Positions 9,808 through 18,242 of a stretch of 64,000 nt of DNA are shown one piece after another. The translations under genes were made by a program, and so were the position numbers. The notes under the pieces were generated by a model, which saw only the letters and a list, made by a program, of their open reading frames with translations, did not search any database and had not been told where the DNA came from. This stretch comes from Metabacillus arenae (GTDB lineage: Bacteria > Bacillota > Bacilli > Bacillales > Bacillaceae), in assembly GCF_014773385.1 (NCBI RefSeq), contig NZ_JACXAI010000025.1:1-64000 (forward strand). The letters are read 5' to 3'. The first letter of the stretch is position 1; each line of letters begins with the position of its first letter.

Positions 9808-11076
9808 ATGGCTGCTGTGAAAGATAGAATCTCATCTATTGTTGGTGGAAAGCGTACCATAACTAAAAAACCTGAGCTGTTAGCACCGGCAGGCAACCTC
9901 GAGAAATTAAAGATTGCTGTCCACTATGGAGCTGATGCTGTATTTATTGGAGGAAAAGAATTTGGACTTCGTTCAAATGCAGATAATTTTTCAATAGAAG
10001 AAATGGCAGAGGGCGTTCAATTTGCAAACAAATACGGAGCAAGAATTTATGTTACAACAAATATTTTTGCTCATAACGAAAACATGGACGGTTTGGAAGA
10101 TTATTTGAAAGGTTTAGAATCTGCGGGGGTTTCCGGAATTATTGTCGCAGATCCTCTTATCATTGAAACCTGCCGCCGCGTAGCACCAGCGCTTGAAGTC
10201 CATTTAAGCACCCAACAATCTTTATCAAACTGGAAAGCGGTTCAGTTTTGGAAGGAAGAAGGGCTTGAAAGAGTCGTGTTAGCGCGTGAAACAAGTGCTG
10301 AAGAAATCCAAGAAATGAAAGAAAAAGTGGATATTGAAATTGAAACATTTATCCACGGAGCGATGTGTATTGCTTATTCAGGACGATGTACATTAAGTAA
10401 CCATATGACAGCTCGTGATTCCAATCGAGGAGGGTGCTGTCAATCCTGTCGCTGGGACTATGATCTCTTTAAATTAGAGAATAATCAGGAAACACCTCTT
10501 TTCGATGAAAAGGATGCCGCATTTGCCATGAGCCCGAAAGATTTAAAGCTTATTGAGTCTATCCCTAGAATGATAGAACTAGGAATTGACAGCTTGAAAA
10601 TTGAAGGCCGTATGAAATCAATCCATTATGTTGCTACAGTAGTAAGTGTTTATCGAAAGGTTATTGATGCATACTGTGCTGATCCTGAAAACTTTACGAT
10701 TCAAAAAGAATGGCTTGAAGAATTAGACAAATGCGCGAACCGTGATACTGCTCCAGCCTTTTTTGAAGGTGTACCTGGCATGCAGGAGCAAATGTTCGGA
10801 GTTCATGGAAAGAAAACAACATTTGACTTTGTTGGTCTTGTTCTGGAGTATGATGAGAAAACCAAAATGGTTACACTGCAACAACGCAATTTCTTCAAAC
10901 CAGGGGACGAATTAGAATTTTTCGGACCTGAAATTGAAAACTTTACTCATGTTATTGATAAGCTTTGGGATGAAGATGGAGAAGAGCTTGATGCAGCCCG
11001 CCATCCTCTGCAAATTGTTAAATTTAAAGTTGACAGACCTGTCTTCCCAAACAATATGATGAGAAAGGGGAAATAA
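9808..11076 (+). CDS. trhP2: Peptidase U32-family tRNA hydroxylation protein TrhP2 (YrrO)
   Basis: The 423-residue protein is the larger U32 family member, counterpart of B. subtilis YrrO. It carries the family signature IETFIHGAMCIAYSGRCTLSN, then GGCCQSCRWDY, giving the cysteines expected to bind an iron-sulfur cluster, and DSLKIEGRMKS. A C-terminal beta-rich domain follows from about residue 330. Together with TrhP1 it hydroxylates U34 of several tRNAs. Two ATGs (9802, 9808) follow AAAAAGGAGG; 9808 has the better spacing. The next gene, udk, begins after 6 bases, so the two are co-transcribed. Confidence 0.92.
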   Translation: MAAVKDRISSIVGGKRTITKKPELLAPAGNLEKLKIAVHYGADAVFIGGKEFGLRSNADNFSIEEMAEGVQFANKYGARIYVTTNIFAHNENMDGLEDYLKGLESAGVSGIIVADPLIIETCRRVAPALEVHLSTQQSLSNWKAVQFWKEEGLERVVLARETSAEEIQEMKEKVDIEIETFIHGAMCIAYSGRCTLSNHMTARDSNRGGCCQSCRWDYDLFKLENNQETPLFDEKDAAFAMSPKDLKLIESIPRMIELGIDSLKIEGRMKSIHYVATVVSVYRKVIDAYCADPENFTIQKEWLEELDKCANRDTAPAFFEGVPGMQEQMFGVHGKKTTFDFVGLVLEYDEKTKMVTLQQRNFFKPGDELEFFGPEIENFTHVIDKLWDEDGEELDAARHPLQIVKFKVDRPVFPNNMMRKGK

Positions 11077-11082
11077 TCCGCA

Positions 11083-11718
11083 ATGGGAAAAAGGCCCATA
11101 GTAATTGGAGTAGCTGGAGGATCGGGTTCTGGTAAAACAAGCGTAACAAAAGCGATATATGAACATTTTAAAGGTCATTCCATTCTTATGCTTGAGCAGG
11201 ATTTTTACTACAAGGATCAAGCCCATCTTCCTTTTGAAGAAAGACTTAAAACCAACTATGATCACCCTTTGGCTTTTGACAATGATTTGCTTATTGACCA
11301 CATCAAACAGCTATTAAATTATGAACAAGTTGCAAAACCTGTTTATGACTATAAAATGCATACCCGCTCAAATGAAGTCATTATGGTTGAACCAAGGGAT
11401 GTAATCATCCTTGAAGGAATATTGGTCCTTGAAGATGAGAGAATGCGTAATCTGATGGACATAAAATTGTTTGTCGATACAGATGCAGACCTAAGGATAA
11501 TTAGAAGAATGCTGCGAGATATTAAAGAACGAGGCCGTTCGATAGATTCTGTCATTGAACAATATATTTCTGTAGTTCGCCCTATGCATAATCAATTTGT
11601 TGAACCTACAAAACGCTATGCAGACATTATCATACCTGAAGGCGGACAAAATCATGTGGCAGTAGATTTAATGGTCACAAAAATTCAAACAATTCTTGAA
11701 CTGAATGCTATTTTGTAA
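11083..11718 (+). CDS. udk: Uridine kinase
   Basis: This 211-residue P-loop kinase phosphorylates uridine and cytidine in pyrimidine salvage. The Walker A motif [13 protein letters not shown] is at about residues 9-21. [18 protein letters not shown] and [12 protein letters not shown] are typical of the family and the length is standard. It starts 6 bases after trhP2. A long hairpin without a clear T-run (11771-11803, CGCTTGAATAG...CTATTCAAGCG) follows. Confidence 0.96.
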   Translation: MGKRPIVIGVAGGSGSGKTSVTKAIYEHFKGHSILMLEQDFYYKDQAHLPFEERLKTNYDHPLAFDNDLLIDHIKQLLNYEQVAKPVYDYKMHTRSNEVIMVEPRDVIILEGILVLEDERMRNLMDIKLFVDTDADLRIIRRMLRDIKERGRSIDSVIEQYISVVRPMHNQFVEPTKRYADIIIPEGGQNHVAVDLMVTKIQTILELNAIL

Positions 11719-12015
11719 TAACATAGCATAGATAAAGAGTACAGAGATCATATTATGTATTAAGCTGGATCGCTTGAATAGAAGGCCTTTTCCTATTCAA
11801 GCGTCTAAGTCTAAGTTTTTGCAAATTCACTTAATCAATAATATGATGAAGTATAACAATAAAATGAAACCCACTGACAGCGGGCTCATATCGCCTGCTA
11901 GACAGGATATACAAGCAAGGGGACAATATTTTGTCCTCGTTCTTGTAGTTATAGTACTCATATACATACCTGACCTTTTATGGGGGACAGCAATTCTAGA
12001 AGGAGTGATGGATCA
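11719..12015 (+). other. udk-greA intergenic region with hairpins
   Basis: The 297-base gap has three foldable parts: 11771-11803 (CGCTTGAATAG...CTATTCAAGCG), a GCGGGC...GCCTGC hairpin at about 11879-11897, and an imperfect 36-base palindrome at 11911-11946 (ACAAGCAAGGGGACAA paired with TTGTCCTCGTTCTTGT). An open frame crossing it into greA is not convincing. The region probably holds the udk terminator and greA leader. Confidence 0.5.
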
Positions 12016-12492
12016 ATGGCGAAGGAAAAAGTTTTCCCAATGACGAAAGAAGGAAAAGAAAAATTAGAGCAAGAGCTTGAATACTTGAAAACGGTTAAAC
12101 GTAAAGAGGTTGTAGAAAGAATAAAAATAGCTCGCAGCTTTGGAGATCTCTCTGAGAACTCTGAGTATGATTCTGCTAAAGAAGAACAAGCATTTGTGGA
12201 AGGCCGAATTACTACGTTAGAAAATATGATTCGCAATGCAAAAATTATTGAAGAAACGGATGGAAACTCAAATTCCGTTTCTTTAGGTAAAACGGTAACT
12301 TTTGTGGAACTTCCTAATGGCGAAGAAGAGTCATATACAATTGTTGGAAGTGCAGAGGCGGATCCTTTCGAAGGGAAGATTTCCAATGATTCGCCAATCG
12401 CAAAAAGCTTAATGAGCCGTTCTGTTGGGGACGAAGTCAGTGTACAAACGCCTGGCGGAGAAATGCTTGTAAAGATTGTAAACATTAAATAA
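12016..12492 (+). CDS. greA: Transcription elongation factor GreA
   Basis: GreA stimulates the RNA cleavage activity of stalled RNA polymerase. The 158 residues begin [21 protein letters not shown]; the N-terminal coiled coil with [17 protein letters not shown] at the tip (about residues 39-55) and the C-terminal FKBP-like domain ending [14 protein letters not shown] are complete. I chose the ATG at 12016 because the family starts MA(x)EKVFPMT and AGAAGGAGTGATGGATCA precedes it; a start at 11980 would add 12 foreign residues. A terminator and pbpI follow. Confidence 0.96.
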   Translation: MAKEKVFPMTKEGKEKLEQELEYLKTVKRKEVVERIKIARSFGDLSENSEYDSAKEEQAFVEGRITTLENMIRNAKIIEETDGNSNSVSLGKTVTFVELPNGEEESYTIVGSAEADPFEGKISNDSPIAKSLMSRSVGDEVSVQTPGGEMLVKIVNIK

Positions 12493-12533
12493 AAAGAAAA
12501 TGTTGTTATTAAATATTAGTGATACTTAATTAA

Positions 12534-12600
12534 GCAATCGTTCATTCACTGATTGCCACCGGGTTTCACTTCCCATCTCTCACCTTAGGATGATGTTGTT
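12534..12600 (-). repeat. Small hairpin repeat H2 (GCAATCGG family)
   Basis: GCAATCG (12534-12540) and GATTGC (12551-12556) form the stem; TTTCACTT and CATCTCTCACC follow, matching H1 and the reverse complement of H4 and H5. Confidence 0.6.
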
Positions 12601-12647
12601 GCTTCCAGCACAACATTTACGATAACCAATAGGTTTATTATTAGGAC

Positions 12648-12681
12648 GCCTCGTCGAGAATGTTGACGAGGTGTTTTTATT
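12648..12681 (+). terminator. Terminator-like hairpin whose 3' arm holds the pbpI ribosome-binding site
   Basis: CGCCTCGTC (12648-12656) pairs with GACGAGGTG (12665-12673) and is followed by TTTTTATT. The pbpI ATG starts at 12682, so GAGGTG in the 3' arm is the only plausible ribosome-binding site. Confidence 0.75.
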
Positions 12682-14445
12682 ATGATTTCTTCTAAACGAT
12701 TAAAATGGATGGGCTTTGTTATATTAGCCGTGTTTTTTATACTTATAGGAAGGCTGGCAGAAATTCAATTGTTCACCAGTGAAAGCTTTTCGGAAAATCA
12801 TGTGAATTTAGTAGAAGAAAGTGTGAATCAACGCACCCAGGAAGTGCTTATTGATGATGGAAGGGGCAGATTTGTTGATCGCAATCTTAAACCGCTTTCA
12901 GATAAACGAGAGCCTACTTTAGTTTTGTTTCCATTCGTATTGGAAACATCTTGGCCAATGGAACAATTATCAAGTATGATAAATGTTCCGGTCACAAAAA
13001 TAAATGACTGGCTTGAAGAAGCAAAAGAACCTCTTATCCTCGGGGAAAAACAAGGCGTAAAGCTGTCAGAACAAGATATAAAAAAAATTAATGATATGAA
13101 AGTACCCGGTGTTTTTGGGATATACAAACAAATACCGTTAAAGGACAGTATAGCAGATCATACAATTGGACTGACCTCAGAAAATGAAGAATATTTCAGG
13201 AAGAAATATCCTGATAAAGACTTAATACCAGGGAAAACAAAAGTAGGAGTTACTGGATTGGAAGAGGCATATGATGAATTTCTCCTTCCTGATACAGAAA
13301 CGAAGCTTCTATATCATGTAGACGGAAATGGTCACCCCCTTTTTGGGGTAAATGTAAAGTACTTGGCCGACTCAAATCCGTTCTATCCAGTCAGCATTAA
13401 AACGACGATTGATGCAGACATCCAAAAAACTGCTGAATCTTTATTGAACTCGCATTCGATTGAAAGCGGCGGATTAGTATTATTAGATGCAAAAACGAGT
13501 GAGTTGCTTGCACTTGTAAGTAAACCGGACCTAGATTTAAAAAACAAGAACTCTCAATTAAACCATATGATCCAGCCTTCATTTCCAGGCTCAGTATTTA
13601 AAACGGTTATTGCAGCAGCTGCAATAGAAAACAATCTCGATCACCCATCACGAACGTTTAATTGTGATTTGAATTTGTATGGAGAAGCAGATGATGAAAA
13701 AGAAGCAGGAGCTTTAACTTTTCAAGAAAGCTTTGCCGAGAGCTGCAACTACACGTTTACTACCCTGGCTAATGAATTACTGGAGAAAGATAAGAATGCC
13801 ATTGAGGTATATGCTGATAAGCTTGGATTAATTGAACCTGTTGGATGGCAAGGAGAAATTTATCATTATGAGAACTTCAGGCAAATTCCTAAAGAGAGAA
13901 AAGGCATTATTTGGTTAGATGAAAAAGAAAAAAGAGTTCCTAAAGCAGTAGCTCAAACGGCTATCGGCCAAAAAGATGTAAGAGTTTCACCGCTTGCGAT
14001 CGCAAACATGATGGCGACAATTTCACGGGGCGGACAAAAAATGCAGGTAAAACTCGTAGACTCTATATTGTATAAGAATGAAACTACAATGCACTCTTTT
14101 TCGTCTAATCAATTAGATGGTGAAAAAATTGATAAATACACAGCCGAGCAGCTCCAAAAGCTATTACGTCATGTAGTGACAGATGGGAAGGGAACAGGCA
14201 GAAGATTTCAAACCTCTCTATACTCAGTAGCTGGAAAATCCGGTACAGCAGAAACCGGAAAAAAGAATCAACAAGGAGAAAAACTGTATCATAAATGGTT
14301 TGCGGGTTACTTTCCTGTGGAAAATCCAAAATATGCACTAGCCGTTGTTCATATGGATACAAAAAGTGAAGAGGCAGCAACCAATGGATTGTATGAAGAT
14401 ATGGTAAAAGAGCTCCATGCTTTCGACAAAAAGAGACCTAGATAG
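12682..14445 (+). CDS. pbpI: Class B penicillin-binding protein PbpI (PBP4b, YrrR)
   Basis: The 587-residue transpeptidase has an N-terminal membrane anchor (about residues 8-25), a dimerisation domain and a transpeptidase domain with the active-site motifs SVFK (Ser304-Lys307), SCN (354-356) and KSGTA (519-523). In B. subtilis yrrR encodes PBP4b, made in the mother cell under sigma-E together with yrrS. Here yrrS also follows. Its start codon sits directly after the T-run of a terminator-like hairpin whose 3' arm contains the ribosome-binding site, suggesting that transcripts reading in from greA are poorly translated. No clear sigma-E promoter was recognised. Confidence 0.93.
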   Translation: MISSKRLKWMGFVILAVFFILIGRLAEIQLFTSESFSENHVNLVEESVNQRTQEVLIDDGRGRFVDRNLKPLSDKREPTLVLFPFVLETSWPMEQLSSMINVPVTKINDWLEEAKEPLILGEKQGVKLSEQDIKKINDMKVPGVFGIYKQIPLKDSIADHTIGLTSENEEYFRKKYPDKDLIPGKTKVGVTGLEEAYDEFLLPDTETKLLYHVDGNGHPLFGVNVKYLADSNPFYPVSIKTTIDADIQKTAESLLNSHSIESGGLVLLDAKTSELLALVSKPDLDLKNKNSQLNHMIQPSFPGSVFKTVIAAAAIENNLDHPSRTFNCDLNLYGEADDEKEAGALTFQESFAESCNYTFTTLANELLEKDKNAIEVYADKLGLIEPVGWQGEIYHYENFRQIPKERKGIIWLDEKEKRVPKAVAQTAIGQKDVRVSPLAIANMMATISRGGQKMQVKLVDSILYKNETTMHSFSSNQLDGEKIDKYTAEQLQKLLRHVVTDGKGTGRRFQTSLYSVAGKSGTAETGKKNQQGEKLYHKWFAGYFPVENPKYALAVVHMDTKSEEAATNGLYEDMVKELHAFDKKRPR

Positions 14446-14556
14446 ATTTTTGTGCTAATGGTAGAATGGTATGGTACAGAAAAGCAAGGGTTTAAGTATT
14501 TAATGGGCTTATTGCAAAATGAATTGCCTATTAGAAGAGTAAGAGGAGTGACATGA

Positions 14557-15273
14557 ATGAGTAAAAACTTTGGGGATACGCGTTATCAAAAACGTGACAA
14601 AAGAAGAAAAGCAAATTTAGTTCTAAATATATTAATCGGGATAGTAACGGTGCTAATTTTAGTAATCGGCTCCCAGCTTCTTCTTGGCGGAGATGATCAA
14701 AGGCAGGCTTCGACAGAAAGTAATGAAAAGAAAAACAGTGAACAAATTGCCAATGAAAATACAAACAAGAACAGGGCAAGCGATGATCAGGAAGTAGACG
14801 ATGAAACCTCAAATGATACAAATGAGTCAAGTGCAGAGGAAAATTTAAAAGATAAAGCTGAGGAAGAAGAGAAAGCAGCAAAAGAAAAAGAAGAAAATAA
14901 AGAAGAAATAAATCCAGATGATCCGTTCGCAAATGCGAATGTAAAAGAAGGCGGAGCAGATGGCAATGTAAAGCAAACGATTGAAAATCCGAACTGGGAC
15001 CCCATTGGTACAGAACAATCAGGTGAGCATAGCGCCACATATGATAAAAGTTCACAAGATTGGGCAGAGATGACGCAAGCAATGAGCTATGCAACAGGAA
15101 TATCAGAAGACGACATGATTATCTGGTTCCTTGGAAATGGGGGAAGCCCTCAAGATGCAAAAGGAACCATTTCAACAAAAGATAAATCTGAAAAGTATAG
15201 AGTTTCCCTCCATTGGGTTGAGGGCGAAGGCTGGAAGCCGACTAAAGTGGAAGTTTTAAACTCGATTCAATAA
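14557..15273 (+). CDS. yrrS: YrrS family membrane-anchored protein (DUF1510)
   Basis: The 238-residue protein has a short basic N-terminus (YQKRDKRRKANLVLN), one membrane segment at about residues 25-46, a low-complexity linker rich in Glu, Lys, Asn and Asp (about 50-130), and a conserved C-terminal domain with NPNWDPIGTEQSGEH and GEGWKPTKVEVLNSIQ. That is the YrrS/DUF1510 layout. In B. subtilis it is co-transcribed with pbpI. The function is not known; the domain probably faces the intermembrane space of the forespore. The ATG follows AGAGGAGTGACATGA. Confidence 0.88.
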   Translation: MSKNFGDTRYQKRDKRRKANLVLNILIGIVTVLILVIGSQLLLGGDDQRQASTESNEKKNSEQIANENTNKNRASDDQEVDDETSNDTNESSAEENLKDKAEEEEKAAKEKEENKEEINPDDPFANANVKEGGADGNVKQTIENPNWDPIGTEQSGEHSATYDKSSQDWAEMTQAMSYATGISEDDMIIWFLGNGGSPQDAKGTISTKDKSEKYRVSLHWVEGEGWKPTKVEVLNSIQ

Positions 15274-15280
15274 CTAAATT

Positions 15281-15318
15281 GGTGAGGGGGGTACTTTTCC
15301 CCTCACCTTTTCTTTTTG
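15281..15318 (+). terminator. Intrinsic terminator after yrrS
   Basis: GGTGAGGGG and CCCCTCACC pair perfectly around a 9-base loop, followed by TTTTCTTTTT. Confidence 0.9.
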
Positions 15319-15362
15319 CTTCTCAGAAAACTGAAGCATAAGGTTTTATTGCATTAATAAAG

Positions 15363-15406
15363 AGAAAAAACTGCTGACGATAGTAACTATCGCAGCAGTT
15401 TTTTTC
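15363..15406. terminator. Bidirectional terminator between yrrS and yrzA
   Basis: AAAAAACTGCTG-AC-GATAGT and ACTATC-G-CAGCAGTTTTTTT form a long stem with runs of A and T at the two sides. It would end both yrrS (plus) and yrzA (minus) transcripts. Confidence 0.85.
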
Positions 15407-15477
15407 TTGCTCTTGAATGCTTTAAACGGTTAAAAGTATTTTGCTTTAAACTTTTCAAAGCACTTCCACTTTTCTTA

Positions 15478-15681
15478 TTACTTCGCCTTAAAATGAACAA
15501 CTGCACTATAAAATCTTCTGCCTTCTACACTGACATGCATTTGGTGAGATACTGAATGGACTTCTAATAGAATCGCTTTATTATTCTCAATTTGTTCATT
15601 TATTTTTCTTTCAAGATCTTTTAAAGTCTCTGCTTCAAAAAATTCTACTTTATCTTTAATAAAATCAAGCTGAAAATTCAT
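15478..15681 (-). CDS. yrzA: DUF2536 family protein YrzA
   Basis: The 67-residue protein begins MNFQLDFIKDKVEFFEAETL and matches B. subtilis YrzA in sequence and position. I chose the ATG at 15681, which has GGGGGAAC just upstream, over an in-frame ATG 45 bases earlier. Function unknown. It is transcribed divergently from yrrT. The bases around its stop (CACTTTTCTTATTA) resemble the terminal part of the dispersed repeat found next to sigK, rpsT and yqeW. Confidence 0.87.
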   Translation of the reverse strand: MNFQLDFIKDKVEFFEAETLKDLERKINEQIENNKAILLEVHSVSHQMHVSVEGRRFYSAVVHFKAK

Positions 15682-15860
15682 TATTGTTCCCCCATCTTTC
15701 CTTATTACTGTACCTAAGTATAGCAAAAAAATCGCTAATAGATGAAAACCTTTGTCCTATCTTTAAATTGATGTGATAAATTTAGAACTGTTATCATATT
15801 TAATTCATAGTATACTCATAGGAATTGTTAAAATTAAATCTTTGGAGTGTGACATTCAGG

Positions 15861-16505
15861 GTGGGAAGAGAATTTGTAGACCTATTTGAAAAATGGGCTG
15901 AAAGTTATGATACAACTGTAAAAGGCGAGAATATAGAATATAAAGATGTGTTTGCAAATTATGAAGCCATTTTAAATGAGGTAGTTAAAAAGAGTGGAGC
16001 TGTTGTATTAGAGTTTGGCGTGGGGACTGGGAATTTAACAAAGAAATTAAGTCAAAATAATAAAATAGTGTTTGGAATTGAACCATCTAAAGCAATGAGG
16101 GATATTGCGAGGAAAAAGTTAGGGACATCAGTTTCTCTCCTAGACGGTGATTTTTTAACATTTCCTCTTCCGAATATGCAGGTAGATACAATCGTCAGCA
16201 CATATGCCTTTCATCATTTAACAAAAGAAGAAAAGGCAAAAGCGATAGGCATATATGGAAGGATTCTTCACAAAGGTGGTAAAATAGTGTTTGCTGATAC
16301 TGCTTTTATCAACCAAGAAATATTTGAAGAAATGGTTAAAGAATCAAAAAGCAAACATTTCCTAAAGCTAGCTGCTGATTTAGAGACTGAATATTATTCG
16401 ACTCATATTGATCTCAGCAATATTTTTGGGCAAAATGGATTTCAGATAACATTCACACAAATGAATCGGTTTGTATGGTTAATAGAAGCAGAAAAAATGG
16501 AATGA
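15861..16505 (+). CDS. yrrT: Putative SAM-dependent methyltransferase YrrT
   Basis: The 214-residue class I methyltransferase has [16 protein letters not shown] (SAM-binding motif I, about residues 46-61) and [13 protein letters not shown]. In B. subtilis yrrT heads the yrrT-mtnN-mccAB-yrhC operon for converting methionine-derived homocysteine to cysteine, and the order is the same here. I chose the GTG at 15861 since homologues begin MGREF and GGAGTG lies 11 bases upstream. The natural substrate is not established. The B. subtilis operon is repressed by CymR; I could not place a CymR site confidently, although a TATACT followed by AGGAATT lies at 15811-15826. Confidence 0.9.
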   Translation: MGREFVDLFEKWAESYDTTVKGENIEYKDVFANYEAILNEVVKKSGAVVLEFGVGTGNLTKKLSQNNKIVFGIEPSKAMRDIARKKLGTSVSLLDGDFLTFPLPNMQVDTIVSTYAFHHLTKEEKAKAIGIYGRILHKGGKIVFADTAFINQEIFEEMVKESKSKHFLKLAADLETEYYSTHIDLSNIFGQNGFQITFTQMNRFVWLIEAEKME

Positions 16506-16525
16506 ATTTGAAAGGATTTGAAATA

Positions 16526-17224
16526 ATGAAGATTGCTATAATTGGTGCAATGGAAGAAGAAGTGACAATTCTAAGAAACAAATTGGAAAACAAAGAGCAA
16601 AAAATCATTGCTGGATGTGAGTTTACGACTGGAAGCTTCAATGGAAAAGAAGTGATCCTTTTAAAATCAGGAATTGGAAAGGTGAATGCGGCGTTAAGTA
16701 CGGCAATTTTATTAGATCGATATCAGCCTGATTATGTGATTAATACAGGATCAGCTGGTGGATTTCATCATTCTTTAAATGTGGGGGATGTTATCATCTC
16801 CACTGAAGTTCGCCATCATGATGTAGACGTAACCGCCTTTGGATACGAATATGGCCAAGTTCCAGGCCTTCCTGCTGCGTTCCTCCCGGATCCAATGTTA
16901 GTGGAAAATGCTGTTGCAGCTGCAAAAACTGTATCTTCCAGCCAAGTTGTAAAAGGGATTATTGCAACAGGAGATTCTTTTATGAATGACCCTGTTCGAG
17001 TGGAATTTGTAAGAACGAAATTTTCAGAGCTGCATGCCGTTGAGATGGAAGCGGCGGCAATTAGCCAAGTCTGTCATCAGTTTAAGGTACCATTCGTTAT
17101 TATTCGAGCATTATCAGATATTGCTGGGAAGGAATCAGATATATCTTTTGAACAATTTTTGGAAACGGCAGCAGTAAATTCCTCCCAGCTTGTCTTAAAG
17201 ATCGTAGAACAATTGAATAACTAA
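16526..17224 (+). CDS. mtnN: 5'-methylthioadenosine/S-adenosylhomocysteine nucleosidase
   Basis: This enzyme removes adenine from methylthioadenosine and S-adenosylhomocysteine, feeding the S-ribosylhomocysteine and methionine salvage routes. The 232 residues have [13 protein letters not shown] at the start (Glu near 12 acts as acid), [15 protein letters not shown], the substrate-binding [17 protein letters not shown] and [11 protein letters not shown] with the catalytic Asp. The ATG at 16526 was chosen because the family starts [12 protein letters not shown]. The gene lies 20 bases after yrrT. Confidence 0.96.
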   Translation: MKIAIIGAMEEEVTILRNKLENKEQKIIAGCEFTTGSFNGKEVILLKSGIGKVNAALSTAILLDRYQPDYVINTGSAGGFHHSLNVGDVIISTEVRHHDVDVTAFGYEYGQVPGLPAAFLPDPMLVENAVAAAKTVSSSQVVKGIIATGDSFMNDPVRVEFVRTKFSELHAVEMEAAAISQVCHQFKVPFVIIRALSDIAGKESDISFEQFLETAAVNSSQLVLKIVEQLNN

Positions 17225-17318
17225 ACCTAGTTTGTAACAGGAAACAGCACGTTTAACACAGATTTGGCAGCCAAGCTTTGATTTCAGGTGATACTTGACT
17301 GAAAGAGTGGAAAACAAC

Positions 17319-18242
17319 ATGAATGTGGTAAAAGGTATTCAACAATTAATCGGAAAAACTCCGATGTTCGAATTGACTCATTTTCCATTACCAGTTGGTG
17401 TAAGACTTTTTGCTAAATTAGAATATTACAATCCAGGCGGGAGCATTAAAGATCGTTTGGCTGTCCATCTAATAAATGATGCTTTTGAAAAGGGAAGAAT
17501 TACAAAGGGCGGTACGATAATTGAGCCAACAGCTGGTAATACTGGAATCGGATTAGCTCTTGCAGCGCAGCATCGAAACGTAAATGTCATTGTATGTGTA
17601 CCAGAGAAGTTCAGCATAGAAAAGCAGGCTATTATTAAAGCTCTAGGAGCAACTGTTGTTCAAACACCTGCGAATGAAGGCATGAGAGGTGCTATTAAGA
17701 AAGCAGAGGAACTTCTAAAGAAGATCCCAAATTCCTATTGTCTTCAGCAGTTTGGAAATCCAGCTAATCCAGAAACCTATTACAAAACATTGGGACCAGA
17801 AATATGGGAACAGCTTGACGGAAATGTAAATGTGTTCGTTGCTGGTGCAGGGACCGGTGGAACGTTTATGGGAATTGCAAAATATTTGAAAGATCAAGAT
17901 TCTTCAATTAAAACGGTCATTGTGGAACCAGAAGGCTCGATTTTAAATGGCGGTAAGCCCGGCCCTCATAAAACAGAAGGAATTGGTATGGAGTTTCTCC
18001 CAGAATATATGGAAAAGGCTTATTTTGACTCCATTTATACTATTGTTGATAAAGATGCTTTTCAGAGAGTTAAGGACCTCGCCCTTTTAGAAGGACTTTT
18101 AGTTGGAAGTTCTTCAGGAGCAGTGCTGCATGCCTCCCTGCTAGAGGCAGATCAAGCCGTGTCAGGGACGAACATTGTGACAATTTTTGCTGACAGCAGT
18201 GAACGATATTTAAGCAAAAAGATTTTTGAAGGGGGAATCTAG
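17319..18242 (+). CDS. mccA: O-acetylserine-dependent cystathionine beta-synthase MccA
   Basis: MccA (YrhA) is a PLP enzyme that condenses homocysteine with O-acetylserine to give cystathionine. The protein has NPGGSIKDR with the PLP lysine at residue 44, PTAGNTGIGLAL, the phosphate-binding GAGTGGT loop and EGLLVGSSSGA. There are 307 residues from the ATG at 17319, which has AAAGAGTGG upstream; a TTG at 17295 would add eight residues. Its stop codon touches the TTG start of mccB. Ordinary CysK can look similar, but the position before mccB points to the reverse transsulfuration role. Confidence 0.9.
   Translation: MNVVKGIQQLIGKTPMFELTHFPLPVGVRLFAKLEYYNPGGSIKDRLAVHLINDAFEKGRITKGGTIIEPTAGNTGIGLALAAQHRNVNVIVCVPEKFSIEKQAIIKALGATVVQTPANEGMRGAIKKAEELLKKIPNSYCLQQFGNPANPETYYKTLGPEIWEQLDGNVNVFVAGAGTGGTFMGIAKYLKDQDSSIKTVIVEPEGSILNGGKPGPHKTEGIGMEFLPEYMEKAYFDSIYTIVDKDAFQRVKDLALLEGLLVGSSSGAVLHASLLEADQAVSGTNIVTIFADSSERYLSKKIFEGGI

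Noticed and set aside
11774-12043. 89-codon open frame across the udk-greA gap
   Set aside because: It runs through hairpins and into greA in another frame; no start signal; greA accounts for the region.
11958-12485. 175-codon minus-strand frame over greA
   Set aside because: It mirrors the codon pattern of greA on the other strand; Ser/Phe-rich translation typical of antisense frames.
14531-15094. 187-codon minus-strand frame over yrrS
   Set aside because: It is antisense to the low-complexity Glu/Lys region of yrrS, giving a Leu/His-rich translation without any family pattern.
15727-15860. S-box (SAM) riboswitch ahead of yrrT
   Set aside because: The short divergent region lacks the S-box stems; a protein-controlled promoter is more likely.
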